From assembly GCA_944387075.1 (NCBI GenBank), contig CALXDO010000107.1, positions 1 through 35,210 on the forward strand: a stretch of 35,210 nt of DNA, read 5' to 3'. This document shows, one piece after another, positions 1 to 7,710 of this stretch (within the stretch, counting starts at the first letter, position 1; the number at the start of each line of letters is the position of its first letter). The translations under genes and the position numbers were made by a program. The stretch is from an uncultured Oscillospiraceae bacterium. Its GTDB lineage: Bacteria > Bacillota > Clostridia > Oscillospirales > Oscillospiraceae. A model generated the notes under the pieces. That model had not been told where the DNA came from. It saw only the letters and a list, made by a program, of their open reading frames with translations, and searched no databases.

Positions 1-1007
1 ACCACCGCCTGGGGGCGGCTCTGGTCCCCGTTCAAAGCAGCCAGCACCCCGTGGTACACGGTGGAAAACACCTGCTGCTCGTTTTGGAACTTCACCTCTG
101 TCTTTGTGGGGTGGACGTTCACGTCCACGGTGTTGGGCCGCACGGTGAGGTGGAGCACACAGCCCGGGAACTTGCCCACCATCTTCTGGTTGCGGTAGGC
201 CTCCTCCAAGGCCGCCATCATCACCCGGCTTTTGATGTACCGTCCGTTGACGAAAAAGTGCTGATAGCTGCGGCTGCCCCGGCAACAGGTGGGCAGGGAG
301 ACAAAGCCGGAGATCTCCATGTGCTCCCCGGACCCCTTCACCGGCAAAAAGCCCAGGGCCAAATCCCGGCCCAGCACGGCGTAAATGGCGCTTTTCAGCT
401 GCCCATCTCCCGGGGTGAGCAGTTCCTGCTTGCCGTCCCGGATGAATTTCACCGACAGCTCCGGGTGGGACAGGGCCAGCCGCTGCACCACGGCAAACAC
501 CGCCGCCCCCTCTGCCGAGTCCCGCTTCATGAATTTCAGCCGGGCGGGGGTGTTATAGAACAAATCCCGCACCAGCATGGTGGTGCCCTTGGGGCATCCC
601 GCCTCCTCCTGCTCCACCAGCTGTCCCCCCTCCAGGGTCAGGGCAGTGCCCAGCCCCTGGCCCTGGTTGGTGAGCAGTTCCACCCGGGACACCGCCGCAA
701 TGGCAGCCAGAGCCTCCCCCCGGAAGCCCAGGGTGCCAATGGCCTCCAGGTCATACTCCGAGGAGATTTTGGAGGTGGCGTGGCGGAGAAAGGCGGTCTG
801 GCACTGGTCGGGGGCAATGCCGCAGCCGTCGTCGGTGACCCGGATGAGGGACATGCCCCCGTGGGCAATCTCCACGGTGACCGCATTGGCCCCGGCGTCA
901 ATGGCGTTTTCCATCAGCTCTTTCACCACCGAGGCGGGCCGCTCCACCACCTCACCGGCGGCGATGAGGTCGGCCACATGGGGGTCTAGTTGTCGAATGG
1001 TGGGCAT
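1..1007 (-). CDS. mutL: DNA mismatch repair protein MutL, N-terminal 335 residues (runs off window)
   Basis: MutL is the GHKL-ATPase matchmaker that couples mismatch recognition by MutS to strand removal. The visible part has the ATPase motifs in order: ENAIDAGA (about residues 33-40), DDGCGI (59-64) and GFRGEAL (94-100), followed by the transducer region. The C-terminal dimerisation/endonuclease half lies beyond base 1. The start is ATG at 1007, preceded by AGGAGGGAAGG, which overlaps the dtd stop codon, so dtd and mutL are almost certainly cotranscribed and translationally coupled. In many Clostridia mutL directly follows mutS; here mutS is about 12 kb away on the other strand. Identification is secure. 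Confidence 0.97.
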   Translation of the reverse strand, partial: MPTIRQLDPHVADLIAAGEVVERPASVVKELMENAIDAGANAVTVEIAHGGMSLIRVTDDGCGIAPDQCQTAFLRHATSKISSEYDLEAIGTLGFRGEALAAIAAVSRVELLTNQGQGLGTALTLEGGQLVEQEEAGCPKGTTMLVRDLFYNTPARLKFMKRDSAEGAAVFAVVQRLALSHPELSVKFIRDGKQELLTPGDGQLKSAIYAVLGRDLALGFLPVKGSGEHMEISGFVSLPTCCRGSRSYQHFFVNGRYIKSRVMMAALEEAYRNQKMVGKFPGCVLHLTVRPNTVDVNVHPTKTEVKFQNEQQVFSTVYHGVLAALNGDQSRPQAV

Positions 1008-1019
1008 AACCTTCCCTCC

Positions 1020-1454
1020 TCACAGCTCCAACAAGATGGTGACCGGGCCGTCATTTTGGGAGAACACCTGCATGTCCGCCCCAAACTCCCCGTGCTCCAC
1101 GGTAAAGCCCCGCGCCCGGCACTGCTCCATGAACCGCTCATAGAGAGGGATGGCCACGTCCGGCTTGGCCGCCCCCGAGAAGCCGGGGCGGCGGGAGGAG
1201 GTGTCGGCGTAAAGGGTGAACTGGCTGACCACCAGCAGAGATCCCCCCACCGTCTCCAAATTTCGATTCATTTTCCCGGCCTCGTCCTCAAAAATCCGCA
1301 GGCCGCACACTTTATCTGCCATTTTATCCGCCGTGGCCGGGGTGTCGTCGGGTCCAACCCCCAACAGCACCAGCAGCCCCTGGTCAATGGCTCCGTTCAC
1401 CGCCCCGTCAATTTCCACCCGGGCGTTTTTTACTCTGGTCACCACTGCTTTCAT
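1020..1454 (-). CDS. dtd: D-aminoacyl-tRNA deacylase (DTD)
   Basis: This 144-residue cytoplasmic enzyme hydrolyses D-aminoacyl-tRNAs (and Gly-tRNA-Ala mischarges), protecting translation. The family hallmarks are visible: the SQFTL motif at about residue 77 and the C-terminal NDGPVT (Gly-Pro) motif, and the length is normal for the family. A longer reading frame extends upstream to 1565, but the start MKAVVTRV at 1454 is preferred. It matches the family N-terminus and follows GAGGAGG, and the longer frame would read through a terminator hairpin (1546-1585) and the predicted promoter (1487-1495). It is the first gene of a dtd-mutL pair whose stop codon overlaps the mutL ribosome site. Confidence 0.96.
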   Translation of the reverse strand: MKAVVTRVKNARVEIDGAVNGAIDQGLLVLLGVGPDDTPATADKMADKVCGLRIFEDEAGKMNRNLETVGGSLLVVSQFTLYADTSSRRPGFSGAAKPDVAIPLYERFMEQCRARGFTVEHGEFGADMQVFSQNDGPVTILLEL

Positions 1455-1486
1455 GGGTTTCCTCCTCGTTGGTTTGGTTTCCTCTG

Positions 1487-1495
1487 AGTATACCA
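1487..1495 (-). promoter_or_regulatory. Extended -10 promoter for dtd-mutL
   Basis: On the minus strand TGG-TATACT forms an extended -10 element about 33 bases before the dtd ATG, giving a leader of roughly 25 nt. No good -35 hexamer is seen at 17-18 bp. It lies just downstream of the 1546-1585 hairpin, as expected for a new transcription unit. Confidence 0.5.
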
Positions 1496-1545
1496 CAATT
1501 CCCAGAGAAATGCTATGCTCTGCCGGGGCGGGACATGCAAAGAAA

Positions 1546-1585
1546 CCCAAGCGCAGCTCCCCCATCCTGGGTCGCTGCGCTTGGG
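1546..1585 (-). terminator. Rho-independent terminator ahead of dtd
   Basis: A perfect 12-bp stem (CCCAAGCGCAGC with GCTGCGCTTGGG) has a 16-nt loop. On the minus strand it is followed by TTTCTTT. It would stop transcription arriving from the 1.7-5.0 kb minus-strand island before the dtd promoter. Confidence 0.65.
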
Positions 1586-1662
1586 CTGCAACGGCGTGTC
1601 ATGAAATTACGAATTGGGAACGGGTAACAAGTTTGCTTTTCCCTGTGCAATGTCGCCCTTAT

Positions 1663-1676
1663 CCATATACCACTTA
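1663..1676 (-). repeat. 14-bp repeat copy A (TAAGTGGTATATGG)
   Basis: This 14-mer is identical to the one at 3107-3120 in the same orientation. Each copy lies 17-24 bp after the stop codon of a minus-strand gene. It contains TGG-TATATG, which could serve as an extended -10 element. Confidence 0.5.
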
Positions 1677-1692
1677 GAGTATTACACTATGT

Positions 1693-1968
1693 CTATTTCT
1701 TCACTATTACGGCTAGAATTCCAACGGATAGCCACAATGAGGACAGTACTCGCCGACTATTCCACCACCTAGGAAGTCTCCACAGCATGGACATCTGTAA
1801 AAAAACAGCAAAAAAATGACTGCTCCAAATAACTCCACCCCCCCCCAATACGACTAAGACTAATTGTGAAATATAAGCTCCAAGCAGTATAATTAATGTT
1901 CCGAGCAAACACAAACAATAAAAAATAATTCTCACCTTTTTTAGTGATATCCCTTTTATATTTTTCAT
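1693..1968 (-). CDS. Small membrane protein; zinc-ribbon C-terminus put out of frame by a G9 tract
   Basis: As read, this encodes 91 residues with an N-terminal hydrophobic helix pair (about residues 13-45) and a Trp/Arg-rich tail with no known match. A run of nine G (1838-1846 on the + strand, as C) sits mid-gene. Dropping one G gives a different tail: a second hydrophobic segment followed by RCPCCGDFLGGG and YCPHCGYPLEF, ending with TAG at 1715-1713. That is a two-CxxC zinc ribbon of the type found in small clostridial membrane proteins, so the in-frame version (G8) is very probably the ancestral product. The start ATG at 1968 follows TAAGGAGAAAGT, a good ribosome site. The current state is either a pseudogene or the off state of a slippage switch. 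No specific function can be assigned. Confidence 0.7.
   Translation of the reverse strand: MKNIKGISLKKVRIIFYCLCLLGTLIILLGAYISQLVLVVLGGGGVIWSSHFFAVFLQMSMLWRLPRWWNSRRVLSSLWLSVGILAVIVKK
1838..1846 (-). repeat. G9 homopolymer inside a gene (frameshift or slippage site)
   Basis: Nine consecutive C on the + strand read as G9 in the small membrane protein gene. Eight G (or eleven) would restore a reading frame ending in a perfect double-CxxC zinc ribbon. Confidence 0.85.
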
Positions 1969-2067
1969 ACTTTCTCCTTAATACTCAACTCAATTCACTT
2001 CTGTCTTCTGCTAAAGAAGTTGTTTCTATGAAAGAACTTTAAACAGTGGACCTATTCAGGCCTTCCC

Positions 2068-2109
2068 GAAGCAAGATCTCAGAGAAATTCTCCTCTGAGA
2101 TCTTGCTTC
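2068..2109 (-). terminator. 17-bp hairpin immediately after the secreted-protein gene
   Basis: GAAGCAAGATCTCAGAG pairs perfectly with CTCTGAGATCTTGCTTC around an 8-nt loop. The hairpin begins two bases after the stop codon of the gene ending at 2112. It lacks a clear U-tract on either strand, so it may act as an mRNA 3'-end stabiliser as much as a terminator. Confidence 0.55.
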
Positions 2110-2111
2110 AC

Positions 2112-3008
2112 TTATCTATATTCTTTTACATATGGATACACGCCTCCAAATATGGAAATCCACAAAATATTCGCCAGAATATCTCCGTCCTTCCAAGTAT
2201 GAGGAGTATATCCTTCATAATACCACTCGCCATTGTGGTTACTCGACGTTACATGATACTCAGTGCCTTCGTATCCTAACGAGTAATAATTTGATGCAGC
2301 ATGATATCCCCTTAGAGTATATGGCGTGGCTTCAACATCAACTTCCTCAGTAAAAGAACTGGTTATTACGTCACCTATACCTCCACCCACATGTCTAATA
2401 GCTATTGCGGTCAAAATTTTTAGAGCAATTCCTTCAACTGGAATTATTACTCCAAGTATATCAAACCCAATGGCTAAAAACTCCGAAACTGTCTCACCCA
2501 TCGCCCCATTAATGACATATTTCCCTTTTTGCGTTGTTCCATTTAGGCTATAGACAGCCAACTCCTCTTCTTTTTGGCTACCATAAGCCTTGTTGTACAC
2601 AATGTAGCCAATAACATTTCCATAGTTAGTAGACGAAGCTAGCATCTCCACTGGCTGCTCGGCTATAGAAGATTTCACTGTCACTCTATTTGCTGTAAGT
2701 AAGACTTTCTCATTTTTAATCTTGGAATTTTCATAGTTTACAACAAAAACTTTCCCAGTACCAACTTCTCCAGAAACTACCTGTGTTAAGTTATCATTTT
2801 TATATTGGCGAATAATAAATTCATCCCCACTGTCCGAATTCACTTTTCTCTCCTGATTTGGCGAAACCACAATGTCCAAATACACATCCTCAGTTACATT
2901 TACCCGCATAGTTTGGTCTGAGATAGTCGCATTTGTTGCCATAGCTGGAACTGTCATAGACATTATTATAGCTAAGCACAATAAGATACTCACAACTTTT
3001 TTTGTCAT
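2112..3008 (-). CDS. Secreted protein of unknown function with a central hydrophobic segment
   Basis: This 298-residue protein has a clear Sec signal peptide (MTKK, a hydrophobic core, and PAMA as a cleavage site near residue 24). The mature part starts with a beta-rich region. A long hydrophobic, glycine-rich stretch follows at about residues 176-215, reminiscent of a membrane-inserting helical hairpin. The C-terminus is rich in Tyr, Trp and His (about 234-298). No catalytic motif is recognised. The layout (signal peptide, soluble front, hydrophobic centre) is compatible with a secreted toxin- or bacteriocin-like protein, but that is only inference. The start follows AAGGAGAG. It belongs to an AT-rich segment unlike the neighbouring GC-rich genes and has its own likely promoter (3058-3066). 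The sigma/anti-sigma pair upstream may control it. Confidence 0.7.
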   Translation of the reverse strand: MTKKVVSILLCLAIIMSMTVPAMATNATISDQTMRVNVTEDVYLDIVVSPNQERKVNSDSGDEFIIRQYKNDNLTQVVSGEVGTGKVFVVNYENSKIKNEKVLLTANRVTVKSSIAEQPVEMLASSTNYGNVIGYIVYNKAYGSQKEEELAVYSLNGTTQKGKYVINGAMGETVSEFLAIGFDILGVIIPVEGIALKILTAIAIRHVGGGIGDVITSSFTEEVDVEATPYTLRGYHAASNYYSLGYEGTEYHVTSSNHNGEWYYEGYTPHTWKDGDILANILWISIFGGVYPYVKEYR

Positions 3009-3057
3009 AATAACTCTCCTTTCCCTATAGAAACCATACTTTTCTTACAACTCCACA

Positions 3058-3066
3058 AATATACCA
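3058..3066 (-). promoter_or_regulatory. Extended -10 promoter for the 298-residue secreted protein
   Basis: The minus strand reads TGG-TATATT about 50 bases before the ATG at 3008. No convincing -35 is seen. A second similar TGG-TATATG motif lies 50 bp upstream in the 14-mer at 3107-3120. Confidence 0.4.
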
Positions 3067-3106
3067 CATGGGATTCAACTCCATTCTCATACTTTACAAA
3101 CACAAA

Positions 3107-3120
3107 CCATATACCACTTA
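3107..3120 (-). repeat. 14-bp repeat copy B (TAAGTGGTATATGG)
   Basis: This is a perfect copy of the 1663-1676 sequence in the same orientation. It begins 24 bp past the stop codon of the gene ending at 3144. Confidence 0.5.
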
Positions 3121-3143
3121 TATCAAAGTCGCTCTCGTTAATC

Positions 3144-3572
3144 CTACACAATAACACTATTTGTTGTCTTCACCGCCGTATCCGATCCAGCGGAATTTCT
3201 GGCGTAGAAAAATACCATGGCTCGATACTTACTTCCTGGATTGCTAGGTGAATATGCCACTATCCCAGAATAATGATCCTGATGCTGTGTTTGCATTCCC
3301 GGATACTCTCTGATGTTAAATGTATACTCGGACACCCAGTCGGTACCGTTAAACCGCTGTACCACGATGCTAGTAGTCCCCAGGACATCCATCTTAGCAG
3401 TACACTGAATCATAAAGCCAACATGCACCCGCCCGCTCCCGTTTCGTGATAACGTCGCATCATAACTTATGATTTGCTCACTAGCCCGTGGTTGTACAGC
3501 ATATCCTTGCACTCCTACAGCAGAGACCAAACACAACACCATTAACAACAGTACGACACATCTTTTCTTCAT
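3144..3572 (-). CDS. Small secreted protein, DUF6147-like
   Basis: This 142-residue protein has a signal peptide (MKKRCVVLLLMVLCLVSAVG) and a likely cleavage site near residues 20-30. The mature part is a single beta-rich domain: RASEQIISYDATL, then MDVLGTTSIVVQRFNGTDW, then YRAMVFFYARNSAGSDT. This pattern resembles small secreted clostridial proteins annotated as DUF6147, recalled from family knowledge and not searched here. No catalytic residues are evident. The start ATG at 3572 follows GGAGTGAAGAAAA and lies only 19 bp after the stop of the anti-sigma gene, so it is the third gene of the sigma/anti-sigma operon and a likely effector or target of that system. Confidence 0.75.
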   Translation of the reverse strand: MKKRCVVLLLMVLCLVSAVGVQGYAVQPRASEQIISYDATLSRNGSGRVHVGFMIQCTAKMDVLGTTSIVVQRFNGTDWVSEYTFNIREYPGMQTQHQDHYSGIVAYSPSNPGSKYRAMVFFYARNSAGSDTAVKTTNSVIV

Positions 3573-3591
3573 TTTTCTTCACTCCAGGTCG

Positions 3592-4467
3592 TTAATTTAA
3601 CATAGACGCTGCCATTTGCTCCAAAATCTGTTGGTTGGAACCACTTAGATAGCACTCATAGCCACTCGTTTCCCAAGCCATAGTGAAATTGTTTATATTC
3701 TCGATGACATATATCATTTGTCCATGTATATCTACGATATCCGCGTTCCCCTCTACTTTTTCAACATAAGCCGAGGATTGGTTCGAAGGTAAAATGTTGA
3801 TCACCAGTAATTCTCCCTGGCACTCATATTTTGCATACAGCTCGTAAAGCGTACCATCTGAGTTGCAAATCCGCTCCGCCGTCTGGAATTGGCTACCTTC
3901 CGGCAGCCAAGTGGGAGCTTTCACCTCCGTGATGCCGCAGGCATCCAGAGCCTCCTGCAAGGTGTCATACTCCAGAACTTCCGGCGTAAGCAACTCCGGC
4001 TGCTGACTTGGCTCCCCGGAAACAGTGGTACTCTCCACCGACTCCCCTTCCATAGGCGTCTCCGTGTCTAGGCTTTCAAAGGTAAAGATCTCGTCGTTCC
4101 ATTTGGCCAATCCGCCAAAAATATCCCATCCAGCAGCATGGGCCGTAAACAGCCCCACAAACACCAGGGCCAAGGCCGCAGCGGTGGCCCCCAGACTGCG
4201 GGGCAGCCGCCAACGCCGCACCTGCGGGGTGTGTACGGGTGCTTGGGTCTTCTCTTCTCGGTGGAGATACTCCCGCTGGAATCGGCACCAGGCCGCTTCT
4301 ACATCCACATGGTTCTCCCCCGCCTCCTTCTCTCGCTGGACAATCAGGTCCAGCATGTACAAAATATCTTCGGTGGAGTACTCCTCCACCCCTTGGGAAT
4401 CCAGGCGCAGAATTTCTTTGAGTTCCTCGCTGCCCATCCGGGCCAGCTCTTCCCGGGACTTGCGCAT
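3592..4467 (-). CDS. Membrane anti-sigma factor-like protein with extracytoplasmic DUF4367 domain
   Basis: This 291-residue protein has a cytoplasmic acidic/helical N-terminus (1-90), one transmembrane helix (about 91-112) and an acidic Ser/Thr/Pro linker. An outer domain (about 165-291) has the DUF4367 pattern PTWLPEGSQF, YELYAKYECQG and FTMAWETSGYECYLSG. In Clostridia, proteins of this design follow ECF sigma genes and act as their membrane-bound inhibitors and sensors. Here it follows a sigma factor gene by 54 bp and is preceded by AAAGGAGGAG. The stimulus cannot be read from the sequence. The N-terminus is the part expected to bind the sigma factor. Confidence 0.85.
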   Translation of the reverse strand: MRKSREELARMGSEELKEILRLDSQGVEEYSTEDILYMLDLIVQREKEAGENHVDVEAAWCRFQREYLHREEKTQAPVHTPQVRRWRLPRSLGATAAALALVFVGLFTAHAAGWDIFGGLAKWNDEIFTFESLDTETPMEGESVESTTVSGEPSQQPELLTPEVLEYDTLQEALDACGITEVKAPTWLPEGSQFQTAERICNSDGTLYELYAKYECQGELLVINILPSNQSSAYVEKVEGNADIVDIHGQMIYVIENINNFTMAWETSGYECYLSGSNQQILEQMAASMLN

Positions 4468-4521
4468 ACCTGGCTCCTCCTTTCACTTGGTATATGTCGG
4501 TTTCCCTTGATTCGGGGACAC

Positions 4522-5013
4522 CTATTCCTGCTGTTTTGCAAAATATTTTTTCAGCTTCTTTCTGGCCCGCTGCACCTGCTTTTTGCAGGCCTCCAGGGAA
4601 AGCCCTCTGGCCCGGGCCAATTGCGCCACGGTCTGGTGCTCCAAGGCGTACTCTTTCATCAGTTCATACGCCGTCTCTCCCACCAGGTCCCCATAGATGA
4701 CGTCCAGGTCCTCTGGGTCGGTCCGGGCCACATCTCCGGGTTCGGTGGCAGCCTGGGCCGCTTGGGCCGCCCACCGGGCCTTCTCCCGGCTTCTCCGGGT
4801 AGCCTGGATGACGTGCTTCAAGGTCTCCATCATCCAGCCCTTTGGGTTGGGGCTGTCCATGAGGACGTCCACCTTGCTCCAGGCGATGGCGAAGGCCTCC
4901 TGCACCGCCTCCTCCGCCAGCCCTTCGTCCCCCTCCAGGGCAAACTGGGTATAGCGCAGCAGCTGGGCATACATGCCCCGGTACAGCTGCTCCAGATATT
5001 CTTCTCCTCCCAT
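4522..5013 (-). CDS. ECF-type RNA polymerase sigma factor
   Basis: This 163-residue protein has the two-domain ECF layout. Region 2 lies at about 12-75 (AEEAVQEAFAIAWSKV and PNPKGWMMETLKHV) and region 4 at about 110-158 (LEHQTVAQLARARGLSLEACKKQVQRA), with a basic tail. It would direct RNA polymerase to a small regulon including its own operon. It is followed by the anti-sigma gene and a small secreted protein. The start ATG at 5013 has AGAGG directly against it and a G7 run (5022-5028 on the + strand as C) a little further upstream, so the ribosome site is unusual and its spacing could vary. A decayed IS element ends 84 bp upstream and may have replaced the native promoter. Confidence 0.88.
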   Translation of the reverse strand: MGGEEYLEQLYRGMYAQLLRYTQFALEGDEGLAEEAVQEAFAIAWSKVDVLMDSPNPKGWMMETLKHVIQATRRSREKARWAAQAAQAATEPGDVARTDPEDLDVIYGDLVGETAYELMKEYALEHQTVAQLARARGLSLEACKKQVQRARKKLKKYFAKQQE

Positions 5014-5096
5014 CCTCTTTTCCCCCCCTTTGGGCGCGCTCTCTTTTTACCTTACCGCAAAAGCCCCACCGCCACAATGGCAGAGGAGAAAAAGAC

Positions 5097-6368
5097 GGTG
5101 TCAAGAAGTTGTAGGGAAAATTTTTGACAAATAGGAATTGCCCAAAGGGACGCAGTGCGTGGAACAGTGGCGTGACCTTCCCCGCCCGGCCCGGGAGCCT
5201 CACGGCGAGGTCTGGGTGTGGTAAACCCAGAGAGAAGGGAACTACTTTTCGCTTTGTGCAGGGCTTCTCTGTGCTGTTGATCATATAGCTTGCTAGAGCA
5301 TGAGCTCCAGAAGCAACAGCTGCCCCTGCTGCCAAAATCGGAACAAAACGCTCCAATGTCTTTTTGCTCCAACCCATGGGGCGACTACTGAGACGGGCGG
5401 ATAAGGATAATATGTGGCTGACATGGGGTTCTGTGGCTCCACCATTGGCTGCCTCCGGGTCTGAATGAAAGATTGTAATCGCATCAAAGTTGCTGTCCAG
5501 GTACCCAAAGGCTTCTTCAATGCTCTTTTCTCTATGTGGCCACCGCTCCAGAAGCCGATTGTGAACCATGTGAAGTTGTTCACGATTTCCGGTGCTCAAC
5601 GCCTGCCGCGCTAAGTATTCATATTGGCTACCAGAAGTGCGATCAATCCCGCTGACCAGCTGTTTTAAGGCCTTGTTTTTATGGTATCTATCCAGGACAA
5701 AGAAGCTGTTTGGAAGCCATTCAAGCCCCTGTTTGATCCATGTGGCACCGTCCCCATGCAGGTAGATTATGGTGTGTTCCAAGTCGTACCGTTCTTCTAT
5801 TTTGCAGATGCACATGGTCTTCATCCGCATCGACGTGCAGCACAGGCACCGCTCGTCTACTTTTGATTTCATCATGTCTGGGGACACTTTCTCGAATTTT
5901 ATGCAGTACTGTCTGCCGTGAAACCTGTCCACCTGTCACAATCTTGCTGCTCTTGGCATAGGACATGGTTCTGGATGCTTCCACAAGCGCCAGACTGACG
6001 CCACCGCTCACTTTTTGATTGGGCGCAATTCCCACCAGTTCATCCACGGGGTGACAATAGGTCCCATCCTTCATGCGATAATAGGTTCGTTGGTACTCCA
6101 GTTGCCCAAGCTGTGTCAGCACCCGCCGTTTCTCGTTGCGCCGCTCCACGCTCAGGCCAGCGGCCCTGCGCCCGGCCTTGTCTTCCAACAGTTCCCGATC
6201 AACCTGTTCATAATAGCCAGACAGCAGCTCCAGAACCGTTGCGCTGATCTCCTGGCCTAGATGCTCCTCGGCATGGTCTATGTTTACGATCTCATTTTCA
6301 AAGAATTTCTCCAGTTTGTTCTTGAGCTTTTCGATGGTTTGGTTTATCATAGACTTCACAAGGAACAA
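5097..6368 (-). pseudogene. ISLre2 family transposase, internally deleted and frameshifted
   Basis: The N-terminal part (start near 6350, or TTG at 6368) reads MINQTIEKLKNKLEKFFENEI, typical of the family, and continues to the catalytic region VLHVDADEDHVHLQN at about 5800. There the frame changes straight into IEERYDLEHTIIYLHGDGATW, which belongs further along the protein. Roughly 50-60 residues between the first two conserved Asp-containing motifs are therefore missing and the frame is shifted. The C-terminal part (SNGGATEPHVSHILS, RLSSRPMGWSK, SLGLPHPDLAVRLPGRAG) is still recognisable, but its frame runs out of the element without a stop. The element cannot be autonomous. Confidence 0.85.
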
Positions 6369-6458
6369 CCCTTTCTTGGTTAATGTTGGCTGACACTTTC
6401 ATTAAACCACATTTGGGTTGTTCCTTGTGCTTTTATTTTCCTACAACTATTTTACACC
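5097..6458 (-). mobile_element. Decayed ISLre2-type insertion sequence
   Basis: The element is bounded by imperfect terminal inverted repeats. The left end is GGTGTCAAGAAGTTGTAGGG (5097-5116) and the right end, on the minus strand, is GGTGTAAAATAGTTGTAGG (6458-6440). Both are followed by AAAAT. The inside encodes a broken ISLre2 (UPF0236-type) transposase on the minus strand. Its 1362 bp is shorter than I expect for intact family members, consistent with an internal deletion. No target-site duplication is recognisable. The left end carries an outward TTGACA (5104-5099) pointing at the sigma factor gene. Confidence 0.8.
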
Positions 6459-6479
6459 GAGCGGGGCGGGACATGCAGG

Positions 6480-6550
6480 CAAACGAGAGGCCGACTCCCA
6501 ACAGGGTCAGCCTCTCGTTTGGCGTTATGGGCCTATTTTGCAGCAGGCCC
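6480..6550 (-). repeat. Hairpin plus GGGCCTGnnGCAAAAT repeat, copy 1 (terminator of the 6589 gene)
   Basis: A 12-bp stem (CAAACGAGAGGC, 6480-6491, with GCCTCTCGTTTG, 6510-6521) lies next to a second dyad, GGGCCT-ATTTTGCAGC-AGGCCC (6529-6550). The same pair of elements recurs at 9181-9267. It sits about 40 bp beyond the stop of the minus-strand gene at 6589 and can act as its terminator, although the T-run is short. Confidence 0.6.
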
Positions 6551-6588
6551 TCTTATATGGTCCATGGAAGTTTTCGCCCCGGACGGGG

Positions 6589-7710
6589 TTACACGTCCCC
6601 GGCGTCCCGGAAGAAGGTCAGGCCGCCAATGCCGGCGTGGCCGTTGCCATGGCCCTTGTCCAGGGATTGGATGGTGACTGAGCGGGCATCGGCGGGCAAT
6701 TTCACAAACACACTCTCGTACTTGGTTTTCCAGCCCAGGTCAGAGCCCTGATAGAGGAGCTCCACTCCACGGGGGGTGGTGACCTCCACACGGACGGCCA
6801 CCTTACCATTTACGCCCCAGTCCACATTGTCCCGCACAGACTTCTTGATGCCGAAGTCAAAGGTCAAATACTTGTAGTTCTGGCCCTCCACGTTGTAGGT
6901 GATGGAGCCGCCGTTGTTGATGTAGATGCCGTTTTGATACCACTTCTCCCCGCTGCCATTCCACAGCCCCAGGCGGTTCTCCACGCCCATGCTGCCGCCG
7001 CTGGAAGAGGACTTGTCCTGGAAGCCCTTGGGCTCGGCTGCCTGTCCGGTGACCCGGAGGGTGAGGTGGGCGGAGTTGGTCTTGCCCTGGTCGGCTATGG
7101 TGTAGGTGACCCGGTAGTACCCAGCAGCCAGATCCTTGGAGTTGCCGGAGACGGGGAAGTTGTTCACATTGGCTTGGAGCACCTCCCCCTTCTCATTCAC
7201 TTTGTCCACGGTGATGCGGATGCTGTCCTTGGTCAGATCCCGGTGGAAGATGCTGCCGAAGCTGGAGACATAGTCGGACAACTGGTAGGCCGTATTGGTG
7301 GCCAGCACCGCCTCTGGGGCGCTGACCTCCACCCACACAGAGGGGTAGTGCAGCAGCCACCGGTCGTACTGCTCCTTGCCAAATTCAAACCACCGGTAGT
7401 GACGGGCCTTGAAGTTGCCCCCCACGCTCAGGTTGCCCTCGCCGTTCTTCCCCGGGGCCAGGAACTCTCCAGACAACAGGTCGGTCTTGTACCACGCCGC
7501 CACGTCGGCCAGCTTGGTGAAGGACCAGGCGTGGGAATTGCTGCGTCCCCACACACTTTTGGTGCCCAGACGCTGGGACAGGTAGATGTACCCCCGGGCG
7601 TTGCCGTCGCACACCGCCACGCCGTTGCCCAGCGAGTCGGTGAGCAGCTGCCCCATCCCGTCATACCGCAGCCAGCCTTTGTACGCATTGGACACCGCGG
7701 ACAGGGCCTG
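6589..7710 (-). pseudogene. Secreted transglutaminase-like / NPCBM protein, C-terminal half (after the frameshift)
   Basis: This frame continues the protein that starts at 8950. It opens with QALSAVSNAYKGW and then shows a transglutaminase-like core with a plausible Cys-His-Asp triad: VCDGNARGYIYLSQRLG (Cys), RSNSHAWSF (His) and AAWYKTD (Asp). An Ig-like domain follows (NNFPVSGNSKDLAAGYYRVTYTIA). The C-terminal NPCBM-type carbohydrate-binding domain includes LGLWNGSGEKWYQNGIYI, YLTFDFGIKK and VRVEVTTPRG. It has no ribosome site of its own, so it is probably not translated separately. It ends at TAA 6591-6589 with no sorting signal or anchor. A single extra base at 7711/7712 separates it from its N-terminal half; without it the gene would give one 786-residue protein. 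Confidence 0.75.

Noticed and set aside
4664..5096. Continuation of the transposase frame through the sigma factor gene as one 422-residue protein
   Set aside because: The frame only stays open by chance past the IS end at 5097; the sigma factor in another frame has clear family motifs.
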